The notes under the pieces are model-generated. The model worked only from the letters and a program-made list of their open reading frames with translations, made no database searches and was not told the DNA's origin. The position numbers and the translations under genes were made by a program. From the NCBI GenBank assembly GCA_947044365.1, contig OX345636.1, positions 15,177,115-15,241,114 on the forward strand: DNA of 64,000 bases, written 5' to 3'. The stretch comes from Petrosia ficiformis (taxonomy: Eukaryota; Porifera; Demospongiae; Haplosclerida; Petrosiidae). Every line of letters begins with the position of its first letter. Position 1 is the stretch's first letter. This document shows, in pieces, positions 48,440 to 60,069 of this stretch.

Positions 48440-48920
48440 ACATAGGTCTGGGGTATATTAACAACTCTCTTACTGTATTTGAATAGGTCCAGCAATACAT
48501 TATAGATATATACCAAAAATATACATTATAGATAATTTTAAACAATTTGTATTTAACAATATTTAGCAATATATTATTAGGATGCAAGTAGATACACATA
48601 CCTGACAAATCTTCTAGACAGATACCATGTGAATTTGTGACTTTGTAACATGTGACAAGTTATAAGGTCAGCATGTGACATTAAAGGCTAGGCATGTGGT
48701 ATAACCGTCTAATTTGGGAATTCAGCTTAAGTGTTTATTATTCATGCCATAGTGTTAATTATATATACTTTAAAGTGTGTGTCATATAATTAAGGCCACA
48801 TCATAATATATAATTTGAAGTATTTTTTATTATAGTAGTTTTTTTGTTTATTTATTTATTATAGTAGTTTTTATTTATTTATTTAGTTACAGCTTCTTTA
48901 GAGAGAAAGAGAGAGAGAGA
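48440..48920. other. Non-coding DNA, no gene seen
   Basis: AT-rich, ending in TTTATTTATT and (GA)n/(TG)n runs before repeat D3. Confidence 0.4.
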
Positions 48921-49306
48921 GAGTGTGTGTGTGTGTGTGTTTAGAAAAAAGAGACAGTGTTTGTCAGATCCTCAGGCCTTCAACTGAACGAACAGGCCGC
49001 CCTCGGGGACTGACTCCCAACTGAATGACAGACCTCTCTCTGTCAGGAGGTAACTTCTCCTCTGAAGCTTCTGTGGTACGAGTATCCAACATTTACTTCA
49101 CCTCACTTATATCTTATAAAGCTAAAGTGCTAAGCTTAATAAACTAGACAGGCATAATAGGTCTCTTCAGCTCTAGTGCTTTTGTTTTTTATTTCCACGT
49201 TTTATTTGATGGTCTGTGGTTATTCTTTTAGCATGTGCGCCTACAGAGTCTGTATACTATTGTGACTATGGTAGAATATGGTATAGATTTAGCAATTAGT
49301 TACTTC

Positions 49307-49707
49307 AACGGCGGGGTAACTGTAGTTGCTGTCTGAGAAAGATCGGAGTTTGATAGTGTCTAGAAAGGTATATTTTATGGTTTCAGTAAAAAGCTACAGA
49401 ATTCAGCTTTCTTCAACCTCTTGTAACTTTAAAAGTAAAATGAATTTGCAGAAAACGGCTTCGTAACTTTTCTGAAAATACATTGTACTTGGTGCACGCC
49501 ATGTATGGTGGGCGTGGCTTTTGTGGTTTTGTACTTATGTTAATTGGAAAAATGGCGATTTTAACCATATTTCTTCAATTATAGGACAATATAAAGCTGA
49601 TCAGTAGATATGAAGGTTGCTATTACACCAGGTTAGAGTCATATTATATAATATTCTATTTTGAAACTGATTGGAGTCGCATCCGCCCACTCCCTAGTAC
49701 CACCTTA
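49307..49707 (+). mobile_element. Partial copy of repeat A arm from 28.9-30.2 kb
   Basis: Matches the inner two thirds of the inverted-repeat arm: GGCGGGGTAACTGT, GATCGGAGTTTGATAGTGTC, GGTGCACGCCATG.ATGGTGG and the terminal CGCATCCGCCCACTCCCTAG. It shows that the arm is an independent mobile repeat and not unique to the palindrome. Confidence 0.75.
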
Positions 49708-49924
49708 TCTAAACTTTTAGTAAACCTAATATTATTTAAGTTAATAACTAAACTAAAAGTAGCTAGTCATTTTTGTAAATACATGTACATGTAGCTAGAG
49801 AGAAAGTAAATTGTGTCTCACATTTAATTTAAATTTATAAAATCATAGTAAATTTGGTTAGTTGTAGATATTTGAATAATAATTATTACTTTACATTGTA
49901 CATGGGTTTTTTTGTGTTTTTTAG

Positions 49925-50030
49925 AGTTAGCAACTTAGCATTGTGCAACTTACAAAGGCTCCTTTTCTTCATCGACCAGCAGGAATATATACATGAGATA
50001 TACATGAGATACACATCTGATGAATACAAG
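49925..50030 (+). CDS. Orphan candidate exon, unknown
   Basis: An open 106-nt segment between TTTTTTAG and AAG-GTAAAA reads VSNLALCNLQRLLFFIDQ then EYIHEIYMRYTSDEYK. It enters in phase 2 and ends in phase 0. No partner exon was identified. It could be spurious. Confidence 0.25.
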
Positions 50031-50039
50031 GTAAAAGAC

Positions 50040-50613
50040 CACACCCCTAATTAAATTTGTTATTCTACATGTACATGTATGTTGATTGGATGTGTGATAA
50101 TTGATTTCATTATCCTAATCTAGTTATAGTGATCGTAAATAAGGTAGTGTATAAGAATAGATGTTTGGTTTTATTAGTTTTGGTTGTTTTAGTTGACTAT
50201 AACTAAAACCCAGTATGGTGCTATGACTTTTAGTTAACTCAACTATAACAAGTATATATTGTAAAATATTACTGTAATTAACTCAACTGAAATAAGATAT
50301 GTATCTCTATGACTGCTTTGTGGTGTCCAGCATTCAGTAATCATGGCTAACTTTATCATGCCCGAAACACATCAGCCTATTATAGTTGATTATCTACTCT
50401 GTTTACCTTTTAAAGGACCTTATAGAACTTTAGGAATATATTGAATAGTTAGCTATTAGTGCCAGTTTCTACGTAAGCTACACAGCTTTCTTTCTGCTAG
50501 TCTGTAGAGCTTGAGTGCATGCTCTTTTACACGCCATGCCCATTAATTGACCGAGCCCTGGGAATGACGTAACTTACGTATACAATGCATAATTGCGTAT
50601 GTGGCCACAAACA

Positions 50614-50650
<37 letters not shown>

Positions 50651-51950
50651 TGTATATGCTTAAAGAAGCACTTAACTGAATAAGTGCCTGCCTTGTTTAG
50701 AAGCTGTGGGGGTGTAAGGTGATGAAACGGTAATAAACGCCTGACGTTAATTAAACGCCTAGGCATGGCATGTGCAAACACATGTTGCAGAAATTGTTTC
50801 AGAGTTTACTCAGTTTAGTCTAGGATTTTTTATCAAGAGTACAGAAAGTGAGCTACAATGTAACTAGTTACTCAAAGCAGGTAAGTCAAGATAAGCAGTC
50901 ACTTTTCAGAAAGTTGGGCGTTGATCGTCGTCTCCTAATAGTTCCAAAATTGTTTAAGAGAACAAATGCCTACCTTGAATAAACGCCAATCTTGTTTTAT
51001 CGCCGGTTAGTGGGTCAACCATTGGGAATACATCTTGAGCCAATTAACTAAGAGTTAATGCTGTTACTGACAATATAATCATAATTAACTGTGCCACGTG
51101 CCCAAAGAGAGAACTGTGCAGTACAAAAAAAAAGAAGTTCTTTGGGCCAATGGTGTACCATATGAGCTTATCATAAACACTGATGTATATACATATAAAA
51201 AATGTACATGTAAGTGTATACATGTACATGTACATGTACGTGCAGGGTTTCTTTTAGGGGGGAGGGTGGGCATTTGCCCCTCCTCCCCCTTGCAAACTGA
51301 TTGCCCCCCCTTGGAATTTGGTAATTTATTAGTTTTTTTGACAATGTGGGGCATACATGTATTGGCATGTAAATTTTAGCCATCAAGTGAAATGTGTGCA
51401 GAAAGTATAGGAATATCATTAGTATGTAATGGTACTTAATATACAGTATCTAAACAATGATTCATCTATGATGCCTCTTCCATACGTTAGAATATGCACC
51501 TCAAGTGCTAAATACTGTCAGGTTTTCCCTTATTCTCCATACATGGAATGGTTTTGTACACAACGTGTTGCTACAGAAACCACTGACAACAAGATATTTA
51601 ACCTAAACATGGTTTAGTTCAGATGGCATGAAATGCAATCTCTGAGCAACTGAAATTTCAAAATGTTAGGGGGAGAACCCCCAAACCCCCTCTAGGGGCC
51701 ATGCAAGAATGGCTAGCATCCTCCCCCCCCTCTTCATCTCCAACCCTAAATTTGCCCACCCTTCCCAAAAATCCTAAAAGAAACCCTGACATGTATATAT
51801 ACAATTATACATGTACTTGTACGTATATATATATATATATATATACATGTACGTATATATATATACATGTACATGTACATATATATATACACGTTTTTTT
51901 TTCTAGTAATATTTGCACTATTATTTGTTATCATTTTCTTTGCCCTCTAG
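50040..51950. other. Intergenic DNA, microsatellite-rich
   Basis: Contains (AT)n at 50616-50648, TACATG runs at 51215-51240 and 51790-51885, and a C/G-run region at 51240-51330 and 51660-51730. The frames there are low-complexity translations. No gene seen. Confidence 0.45.
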
Positions 51951-52124
51951 TGACAAGTAATGCTCATTCACCTGACCAGTTTATTCCTCATGAATATTAT
52001 TATCTCAACTCTTCAGTTCTTGATCACACATTAGATCATTCTCTTGTGAACCCAAACAAACATTTTAAGCTACAAAAACCCCATCATGCTGCATCACAAT
52101 TGAGAACTGATGTGTTACAAAGAG
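51951..52124 (+). CDS. Candidate exon a of an unknown plus-strand gene
   Basis: A 174-nt open segment follows TTTGCCCTCTAG and ends AAAGAG before GTAGGC, phase 1 at both ends. It reads TSNAHSPDQFIPHEYYYL, then HTLDHSLVNPNKHFKLQ and onward to LRTDVLQRG. It is hydrophilic and His/Asn-rich with no recognised domain. Its phase joins the terminal segment at 53534 in frame. A 5' start exon was not found. Confidence 0.35.
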
Positions 52125-53533
52125 GTAGGCATACATACACACTACACAACAATAATTATTATATTCATACATACAATAAAAACAAATAGTTAATATACCA
52201 TGGAGAAAAGGTATCCATTTTGTTTTGTCATCATTTTAATCTTTGCTAACTTTCCATGTCGGAATATTATCATTTTTTCTTCACACTTCTTACTTTTTAA
52301 ATGTCCTATATACATGTATACAATAACTATACATGTAACCTCTGAAAGTTATAAGTATGTTGCAAGCCACTTCTTTTCTATAATTATTGAAATATAACTG
52401 TAAGGGTTTGAGCAGGAAGTAATAATAATGATAGTAGCCTAGTATATACATGTGCATGTACATGTACATATACCAAATGCACATATTGTTTCGTAGTGCA
52501 GAATCACCAAAAAACTATCTACACAAATGTGGTATGGCCATGGTCCACCTGTTGCACTGGCTTTGTTAATGCATGTGTATATGTGATTGGCTCAGGGAAT
52601 ATCAGATTTATGCTTAGCTCATTATTTAGTCATTTTGTACAAGAAGCATACTAAACTTGATATCAAAGTGAAACAATGGTTGCTCTTTCAGGACTCAAAA
52701 TTTACAATGTACATGAAAATTCATGTGCTTAGCATGCTAGCAATAGGCGTGTGTCTGTGTTTGTGTATCTGTGTCTGTTTGTTTGTGTCTGTGTCTGTTT
52801 GTGTGTCTGTCAGGCTCACCCCACACTTATCAGTTAGCATTAGATGTATGTTTGTTTGCGTACATATTCCATAAAAATCTTTTTATTCCAATGTAGTTAC
52901 ACTGTGTTTAATGAATTTAAGCCACATAGCGCTGTCTCAGCCATGCCTAGATTACAGAGAGTGGTTTAACACATGGGAACCTTATTAGTGACTCAAACAT
53001 CAAAGCGAATAATTCATGTGTGGTTTAAAATTATATAACACTCAGACAACTAACCAACTAAACTGAAAATTAAGAAATTAAAAAATACTTCTCCCTTTAA
53101 GCACTTCCTCACTGAGTGCTCAGGCTCTCCCCACAATGATTAGCATTCATGCTAGCATTCTCTAGTATTATTATTAACTTAGTAAACCTTTACATGTTTT
53201 TTTTTGTTGACTTAACACTTAATATGATATTAACCAAAGATCATTTAGTCTTTTGGGACGGTATACACTTTTAATAAATAATTAGCTGATAGGGTGATCT
53301 GCATGCAAAACAATGGAGTCAGACTCTGAGGCTACTACTCAGGGTTGAAATATACTCTACAAATCACAGAATACATGCTTGAGTGACAACAAATATGCAC
53401 CCCCCTCCCTCATGTACTACACATTATTTTAAGTGACAACAACCACAGTCCTATTATATCTGGTGTATAAATCTGTGACTATATTATACTTTATAATAAT
53501 GTGAACTTTCATTCTGAATGTTTGTTAAATTAG

Positions 53534-53757
53534 GGAATACTGAGCATGATTATAAAGTTTATGGGCATAGTAGCAAGCATATATATAATTCAGTCAAGCC
53601 AACTGTACCATGTGCAAGAAAGCTAAGGTTCCAAAATGCCATACCTCATGGTACTCACCATGAGGATGACATGCACAGCCAATTGACAGATAAATCATGT
53701 CATGAAGACCACAGAAAAACATACATGTACATGCTTGGATTTTATTTATCATCATAA
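53534..53757 (+). CDS. Candidate terminal exon b of the same unknown gene
   Basis: After TTAAATTAG, a phase-1 segment reads NTEHDYKVYGHSSKHIYNS and continues through CARKLRFQNAIPHGTHHED to GFYLSS and a TAA stop. It is hydrophilic, with several Cys and His. The junction from 52124 gives G. No domain recognised. Confidence 0.35.
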
Positions 53758-53854
53758 ATTATGGTTTATTAGCCTTTTTATTATCATTAGCTATTTTATC
53801 TTCATAACTATAATATTATGATTATTAGGTGTTTGTTATATGAATAATATATAC

Positions 53855-53960
53855 ATGTGGGTGCATCTTGTGGCTGAAGTGGCCTAGCCTCTGGGTGTAC
53901 TTATGATATTGCTATGGGACTAAGTGTTAGCTGTTGACATTGCTATTCACACACTTGTAA
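53855..53960 (+). repeat. Duplicated block also at 56320-56430
   Basis: GGCTGAAGTGG, GCCTCTGGGTG and CTAAGTGTTAGCTGTTGACA are shared. Together with the 53221-53350 / 54504-54620 pair (GATCATTTAGTCTT, GGAGTCAGACTCTGAGGCTA) this shows old direct duplications in the 53-56.5 kb region. Confidence 0.65.
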
Positions 53961-54952
53961 GTCAACCTTTGGGTTTGTGGGGGTGCACTTTATATAAGTG
54001 TAGAAAATTTATTCTGCAAACACATCCACCACATTAATACATTTTGATTGTGTCATCAGTATCAATGGTTGCATTTTTCAAGCCCTTTGATATACATTTC
54101 TAGTTTTCTACACAAGACAGTCTACTAAATGTGCTTTAAGCTTGTGCAAAAATCCAAAGTTATAAGCAATTGAATTGACAAAGACGCTAAGTGTGGGTGT
54201 TGGCACTGGCCACTGCACTTTCAACACTTGCCTTGCTGCTTTCCTCCCACTAACGCTCCATGATTTTGGTATCTATGACATTGTTAGAAGGTCCTCTATT
54301 TAAGTAAGTTAAAAGTTTCTGTTTTGTAAAACATAAAAGTTATGAAGGAAAACATTTGGTATGTACATTCCTGAATTAATTGGTAATTTTTAATTTCATC
54401 CAAATCCACAAACTACCAATTAAACAACACTGTCAACAATATTTCACAGTATTTGTATGTTTCCAATTTCCTTAGCTAAAACTGATTTTTTTGTTCATTT
54501 CACTCAATATACCAAAGATCATTTAGTCTTTGGGATGGCATACACTTTAATAAATATTTAGCTGATGGGGTACTCTGCATGCAAAACAATGGAGTCAGAC
54601 TCTGAGGCTACTACTCAGGGTTGTCACTTCATATAATTATACTCTACAAACAACAGAATACATGCTTGAGTGACAAGAAATACATCCTCCCCTATGTACC
54701 TCATGTACTATATACACATTAAACAAGGGATGATACTTACATTAATGTAACCAAATACCAACAAAAGGACCTCAGGTTGACATACAGAGGAGATACATGT
54801 CCAGGTTAGAGCTCTATTGTGTGCCCCTGTGTGACAAAATGACAGCTTTTAGTTATAGTCGTAGTATGCCTGGTTTTTCAAACTTTTAGTTTAATTATAG
54901 TTTAGGTAATTATTAAAAGGGTTTCAGCTAACTACCCTTTCTCATACGCACA

Positions 54953-55509
54953 CTAAAGTCCGTTCGCGTTGAGTTGGGACTTTTCTCATTAAATATTCAT
55001 AGGTAAAAATTACTCTTATACGTGGGGTTTTACTCATGAATATAATTAAAAGCACGCGGTGGTAGTAAACGAAAACACATCCCTGTCTTACGCTCTGTGT
55101 GTTTAACTTGGAACGACAAAGTTACCTCGAGGTAAGTAAAATGGGTGTATAATATCATAGATGATAATGTGCTTCGTGAGTGAATAAAAAATTTGTAGTT
55201 GACGATACATAAATAATACGATAGCGTATTTATATTACAATATTATATATATATATAACTCGCTATTTTCGTAAAAATGAAATAAGTAATGAATGACAGT
55301 AAACAAAAAAATATTCAAGAAAATGAAATAAGTGATGAATGACAGTAAAAAGAATAATAATATAACTCACAGTTATGGACTACACGTGAAAAAGCGTGGT
55401 TACTATGGTGGGATGTGCGTTACTATGGTAAGTTTTAATTGTGTAATTATTGAAATTAGATGAATATTTAATGAGAAAAGTCCCAACTCAACGTGAACGG
55501 ACTTTAGTG
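54953..55509. mobile_element. 557-bp MITE with 49-bp inverted repeats
   Basis: Left ACTAAAGTCCGTTCGCGTTG and right complement ACTAAAGTCCGTTCACGTTG; arms continue through AGTTGGGACTTTTCTCATTA with about two mismatches. The interior includes an imperfect tandem of GAAATAAGTGATGAATGACA. No convincing target duplication or transposase. Confidence 0.8.
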
Positions 55510-56090
55510 TTGTTTTAGTATAACTAAAAGCCTTTTTAGTAACATTAACATATTGTGACTTTCAGTTACAACAAGTCTATTGCAATAACCATGACTAACT
55601 AAAATGAATAATTGAGCAATAATTGACAATAAACAGTTTGACGAAACTCTCTTACCTCACTATATTAAGTCACATGATCAGTCTTTGTCACATGCAAACC
55701 CACAGTATCAACCCAGCCACACATATTGAATTTCTTGACTCAGACCGTCATATCGACTCATATGATTATTTACCATCGTTATTTTGTCTTTACATCATGA
55801 AGGATGATTATATAAGTACCTAATGTGTAATGTTACCAATATTCCGATAAATACTTTAGCCAATAACTGATAACCAATCCAATATTATATCTATGTTCTG
55901 GTTTTTGATTCTTTTAATGAAAACGAGCATTTTCTCAATAATTATGAGTATTATATAGCATACTATAAGCACTTTTTACAATATCAGTTGTATACATCTT
56001 TCAGAAATAATCGATACCGATACGAAAAATAGTAGCTGATAATGACGAATCTAATTATCAGTGCATCACTAAATGTGAGTTCCATAGAAT

Positions 56091-56304
56091 GTACCTCTTG
56101 CATCAAGTAAATGCCTTTCCTGGTATAAGTAATCATAATTCAGATGCCAATTTAATATTTAACTGTGATAATCAGATCTTGCTTTTTTCTATCCAAATTG
56201 TTAGTTCTATTTTGGGAATTTTGCCTTTATTTTGGTTGTGCTATGTTTTCTTCAAATGTTCAGTTATCCAAAGAAGCATTAAAGACCACTTAATTATTTC
56301 ATAA
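56091..56304 (+). CDS. Candidate terminal exon with one membrane segment
   Basis: Following GTTCCATAG at 56088 the frame reads YLLHQVNAFPGISNHNSD, then a single hydrophobic helix IQIVSSILGILPLFWLCYVF, a short KCSVIQRSIKDH tail and stop. It would be a membrane anchor if real. The repeat block after it also follows the 53534-53757 segment, so the two may be alternative 3' ends. Weak evidence. Confidence 0.22.
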
Positions 56305-56439
56305 TACATACATGTATACATGTCTGTGGGAGCAACTTGTGGCTGAAGTGGTTTGTTTTGCCTCACTTCATCACAGCCTCTGGGTGCAGTTCCGTGGGGC
56401 TAAGTGTTAGCTGTTGACATTGCTATTTACACACTTACA

Positions 56440-58250
56440 AGGATAATCTCAGCCTCTGGGTGTGTAGAAGATGAATGGAGGTGGATTTTCTCCTGTTAGT
56501 ATAATAATATTGATAAGTTGCGGAATAAATTAACAGTGGATGTCATGTTACTTCCTGTTTTGATTCTCTACAATCTATATGCTCTTTCATGGACTATGTT
56601 ACATAATTATACAACATAAAAAGAATTATTTAAATATACTAGACCTATGTCTGAATATTCACTATAATTAGAATATATTAAACAAAAATATAACAAGCGG
56701 AAGCAAGAATTACATTGTAGATAGCATCATAGCACATAAATTTACAATTTTGTTTAACTTAAAAGTTTATAACATGTCAAATAATTGTACAAGTACCAGT
56801 ATAAATAAAAGAATAATGTCTTAAAGTCCAGTAATTTTAAAGACTTAAGTTAAACTCTGATATGCTTCATAAGCCATGCTTAAGCACCACAAAAGTGCAT
56901 ATGACTGTGCTTCTGTTTATGCTTGTACTTGCAACTGTTCAGGTGCTTGTGTATTGATTTTGGGGTTATTTTGGAGATTCTAGATGTTTAATCTGCAATA
57001 TCTCTTCGGTACGACCTTCATTTTGGTATTAATCAATACATCTGAAAGTGATCGCCATAACTGTTTCTCTCGAGCGTTTTGCAACAAAAACCTCATGTGA
57101 CGACCTATCTTTAGTTCTATAAAAAATATTTACCTGGAGATCACATCAAAAAATGTATTGGATGAACTTATTTTTGATTTATAACTATATAGCGCTAGCG
57201 TCAGCTATTGGTCAGTTGAAATAAATACAGTTGACATTATTATTCAATATTACATTTAAATAAATACGGTCAGATTTTGGTATCCCGTAACCTTAATATT
57301 GTTGATTTTGTTGTATAGATATTGTCCATGAAAATTTTAAATATTTGTTTTCCCACTCTAAAATCAATATCAAGGTTGATCAATCCCATTAAATTGAAAT
57401 CTATGATCATATCATATGTTCGATGAAAGTTTAAGCTTTTTGTGAAAATGTAACACCACCCTAACCGTGCCCATGAATTAACCGGCCCCCCCAAAATGAT
57501 ACAACTTCGTTCACTATGTATAAATATGAATATGTGGTACAAACTAATTAACCTGCGAGAAAGCAATGTGTTGTATTGTACCCATTTTTGTATAGTACAT
57601 GCACTTGAGTTGACAATATTATCAATAGTATGCAGGTTTATGCTTGCCTATATTTCCAACCACCTCATGGGATGACCATTGTTTTTGTTAAGTTGCCATT
57701 TTTGTTGATCTACCTTAAAATATGGAGTTAGAATTTCCATTACAGTGTTTGATGGGTTAATTTTGCACAGTCCTCAAAATGAAAGAATAGCTTGTTGTGG
57801 CTTTTGTCTTTATCTTAGGTTTAGTTATAGTTAATTAAAACAATACACTGGATTGATAACTGATTAGCACTCTATACTATTTATATATACTGCATCAAAA
57901 TTAATCTACATTTTCTATTTTATTGGGAGTACATCATCATTTACCTGTACATGTAGTTAATTAGATGCTATACTGAATGCTCCAACTACAAAGAATGTAC
58001 AGCAACTTAGAGCATTCCTGGGATTACTGAATTAAATCAATCACCAGATACCAAAAATACATGAATATATTACATAACTAAACATTAATATACCACATAG
58101 TTACATGTATGTGTATACGTATTATCACATGTGTATAGCTGCCTATCTTAGATTCATACTTGTATATACATGTGTATATATATGGTGAGTTCTATATATT
58201 GTATATAGACCTTCGATGTGCACTATGCAGGAGATATCACCAACATATAG
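56440..58250. other. Intergenic DNA with an old duplication
   Basis: 57270-57680 is collinear with 61049-61410 (GTTGATTTTGTTGTATAGAT, TTTTCCCACTCTAA, GAAAGCAATGTGTTGTA). No coding region was supported in either copy. Confidence 0.5.
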
Positions 58251-58257
58251 TATATTG

Positions 58258-58378
58258 CTAACAGGTCCTATATAGGACACTTGTTTTGTGTCCTCGGATG
58301 GGTTCGCAAGCTCGGGCATATCACATGCTCAAACACAAAACTCAGGTCCTATATTTTGTATGCAGGACCTGTTAGCAT
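58258..58378. repeat. Imperfect hairpin with GCTAACAGGTCCTATAT ends
   Basis: TGCTAACAGGTCCTATATAG at 58256 pairs with GCAGGACCTGTTAGCA at 58362-58377. A related GTAGGACCTATTAGCATA occurs at 63854. Probably a small fold-back or MITE remnant. Confidence 0.5.
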
Positions 58379-58399
58379 ACTACATTGTATATATATATA

Positions 58400-58515
58400 A
58401 TATATATATAATATATATATATCTACATACATTGTATCTATTTATCATCCATTTGTTCATCTATTCATTCATCCCATTCATTTATCCATTCATTCATTCA
58501 TTCATTCATGCATTC
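58400..58515. repeat. AT and CATT microsatellites
   Basis: TATAATATATA runs, then (CATT)n such as CATTCATTCATTCATTCATG at about 58470-58505. Confidence 0.8.
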
Positions 58516-58914
58516 CATTATTTAATTAATCTATCTATTTATAGGTATATCTGGCAACATGTGTATTCATCGTCCATCGTCTCTGGCCCTCAATAGGACC
58601 ATACATACCCAGGTTAGCAAAATGGGTGAGGACAATCGATTAGCAAATCGGGTGTGGTCAAACTTTATTGGTCTAAATGCCAGATCTTAACTTACATATA
58701 TGCTTTGGTGTCATTGTACCATTTTGCTATAAGCAATTGATGTAAAAGTTCGTGATCTAATGCTCCTTTACACTTGCAAAAATATAATAATTTTGCACAA
58801 TGAAATATATTTACAGAAATAAGCAACAAAAACAAAAACAGCCTATAAATGAATTATGTACAATGTACATGTATGTACATATGTTATTGTATATTTCAGT
58901 GATTGGAATGATTT

Positions 58915-59681
58915 TCAACAGCTGCTGGACATCACATGCTGAGGAGGAGGAGGAGCAGTAGGACTAATACCTATTGCAGTATGACTAACTGGTACTTGAG
59001 GGACACCAAGATAAGGAGCGGGAAGATGATTTGAACCGCCTATTGCAGTATGAACTTGAGGGACACCAAGATAAGGAGCGGGAAGATGATTTAAACCGCC
59101 TATTGCAGTATGAACTTGAGGGACGCCAAGATAAGGAGCGGGAAGATGATTTAAACCGCCTATTGCAGTATGAACTTGAGGAACACCAAGATAAGGAGCG
59201 GGAAGATGATTTGAACAGCCTATTGCGGTATGACTAACTGGTACTTGAGGAACACCAAGATAAGGAGCAGGAAGATGATTTGAACAAAGAAGATGAGGTG
59301 GGTAAAAAGACAAAATCTTTTGATTTTCTTCTTTCTTCTTTTGTATTTCGTGCTCCTCTCTTTCAAGTTCTCGTCTCTTTCTTCTCAATTTTTCATTTTC
59401 TTCATCGAACTTTCTTTTTAGACTATTCCATTCCTGTCTCCTCATTCTTTCTTCCTTCCTTTGGTAGTAGTCTCTCCTCCTTTTCTCTTGTTCTTTTTCT
59501 TTACTTCCTGGTATTGTTGTTGCTTCTTTTTGTCTTCTATTTTTTTTGTATCTTCCTTTTCAAGTTCTTTCAGTTTCTGCTCTTTTCTTGACTTCTCTTC
59601 TTCCTCTTTTCTCAGCTTCTCTTCCTTCAATTTCTGCTCTTCTAGTTTCATGTTCTCTTCCTTTGACTCACTACTTCCCAT
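58915..59681 (-). CDS. Coiled-coil protein with proline-rich 20-aa repeats (frameshifted)
   Basis: Translation starts MGSSESKEENMKLEEQKL at 59681; MGSSES is a plausible N-myristoylation signal. A long Glu/Lys/Arg coiled coil follows. The frame stops at 59442, but a one-base shift around 59480-59520 (between QQQYQEV and EKRRRDYYQRKEE) continues the coiled coil as MRRQEWNSLKRKFDEEN to 58915. Five repeats of a 20-22-aa unit (NHLPAPYLGVPQVHTAIGG) come next, then SPTAPPPPQHVMSSSC. The break may be a sequencing indel, a tiny intron or true decay. No known family recognised. Confidence 0.6.
58986..59281 (-). repeat. 60-bp coding tandem repeat, five units
   Basis: Units of 60 bp (66 bp for the outer two, which carry an extra ACTGGT-like hexamer) contain ACACCAAGATAAGGAGCGGG and TATTGCAGTATGA. 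The repeat is free of stops on both strands; the plus strand reads LLQYELEGHQDKEREDDLNR. Confidence 0.9.
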
Positions 59682-59716
59682 GTTTTCTTTAGTGATATTT
59701 TTTTACTGTTGCAAGG

Positions 59717-60034
59717 TTATTTAAACTTGCCTTTTACCCAAGACCCTCCCTTGCCCTTGATTTCACAGGGATTCAACCTGCCTTTTCTGCAGTGATATGA
59801 ATCAAGCCTTGTGTACTTGAACCTGTGCTTTCCAGTTGTGTACACCACCTTATGTATGTGTTTGCAGGTTCCAAGATTCCTTAACTGCTCTACCTTGTTG
59901 GTAAGAAAGATTATATGGTTAATGATTAATTCATCAGACATTTCCACCTTTATTGTTGTAGTTGTACCTTGTGCGTCAGAAATATTAAAAAATAAATACA
60001 TACACCATTTTTGGATCATAGCGAAAATAGTCAA
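59717..60034 (-). CDS. Hypothetical protein or terminal exon, unknown
   Basis: An open frame ends at 59717 with KGKGGSWVKGKFK. Its core reads SDAQGTTTTIKVEMSDELI, LTNKVEQLRNLGTCKHIHK and TGKHRFKYTRLDSYHC. A degenerate paralogous block at 61850-62190 keeps parts of the DNA but not the frame. It lies 35 bp upstream of the MGSSES gene on the same strand. The true start or acceptor is uncertain. Confidence 0.35.
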   Translation of the reverse strand: MTIFAMIQKWCMYLFFNISDAQGTTTTIKVEMSDELIINHIIFLTNKVEQLRNLGTCKHIHKVVYTTGKHRFKYTRLDSYHCRKGRLNPCEIKGKGGSWVKGKFK

Positions 60035-60069
60035 CTTCTGCTCATGTATAATCTCTTACACATAAAATA

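Larger units (their letters stand above)
46441..49305 (+). repeat. Segmental repeats D and E, two to three rounds
   Basis: Block D (CAGATCCTCAGGCC, GACAGACCTCTCTCTG, GAGGTAACTTCTCC) occurs at 46443, 47995 and 48951; two copies follow a (TG)n run. Block E (GTTATTGGACTCCTGACAGG, CCTTGGGAACCAGAA) occurs at about 46835-47180 and 47610-47960. Downstream of D1 and D3 the match continues about 350 bp to TTTAGCAATTAG. No intact reading frame runs through the copies. Confidence 0.75.

Noticed and set aside
51701..51934. Overlapping open frames with YIYIYI and CTCTY strings
   Set aside because: Low-complexity translation of (TA)n and (TACATG)n; only the downstream segment from 51951 has exon-like boundaries.
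59280..59724. Plus-strand Phe/Ser-rich open frames
   Set aside because: Complement of the Glu/Lys-rich coiled coil on the minus strand.
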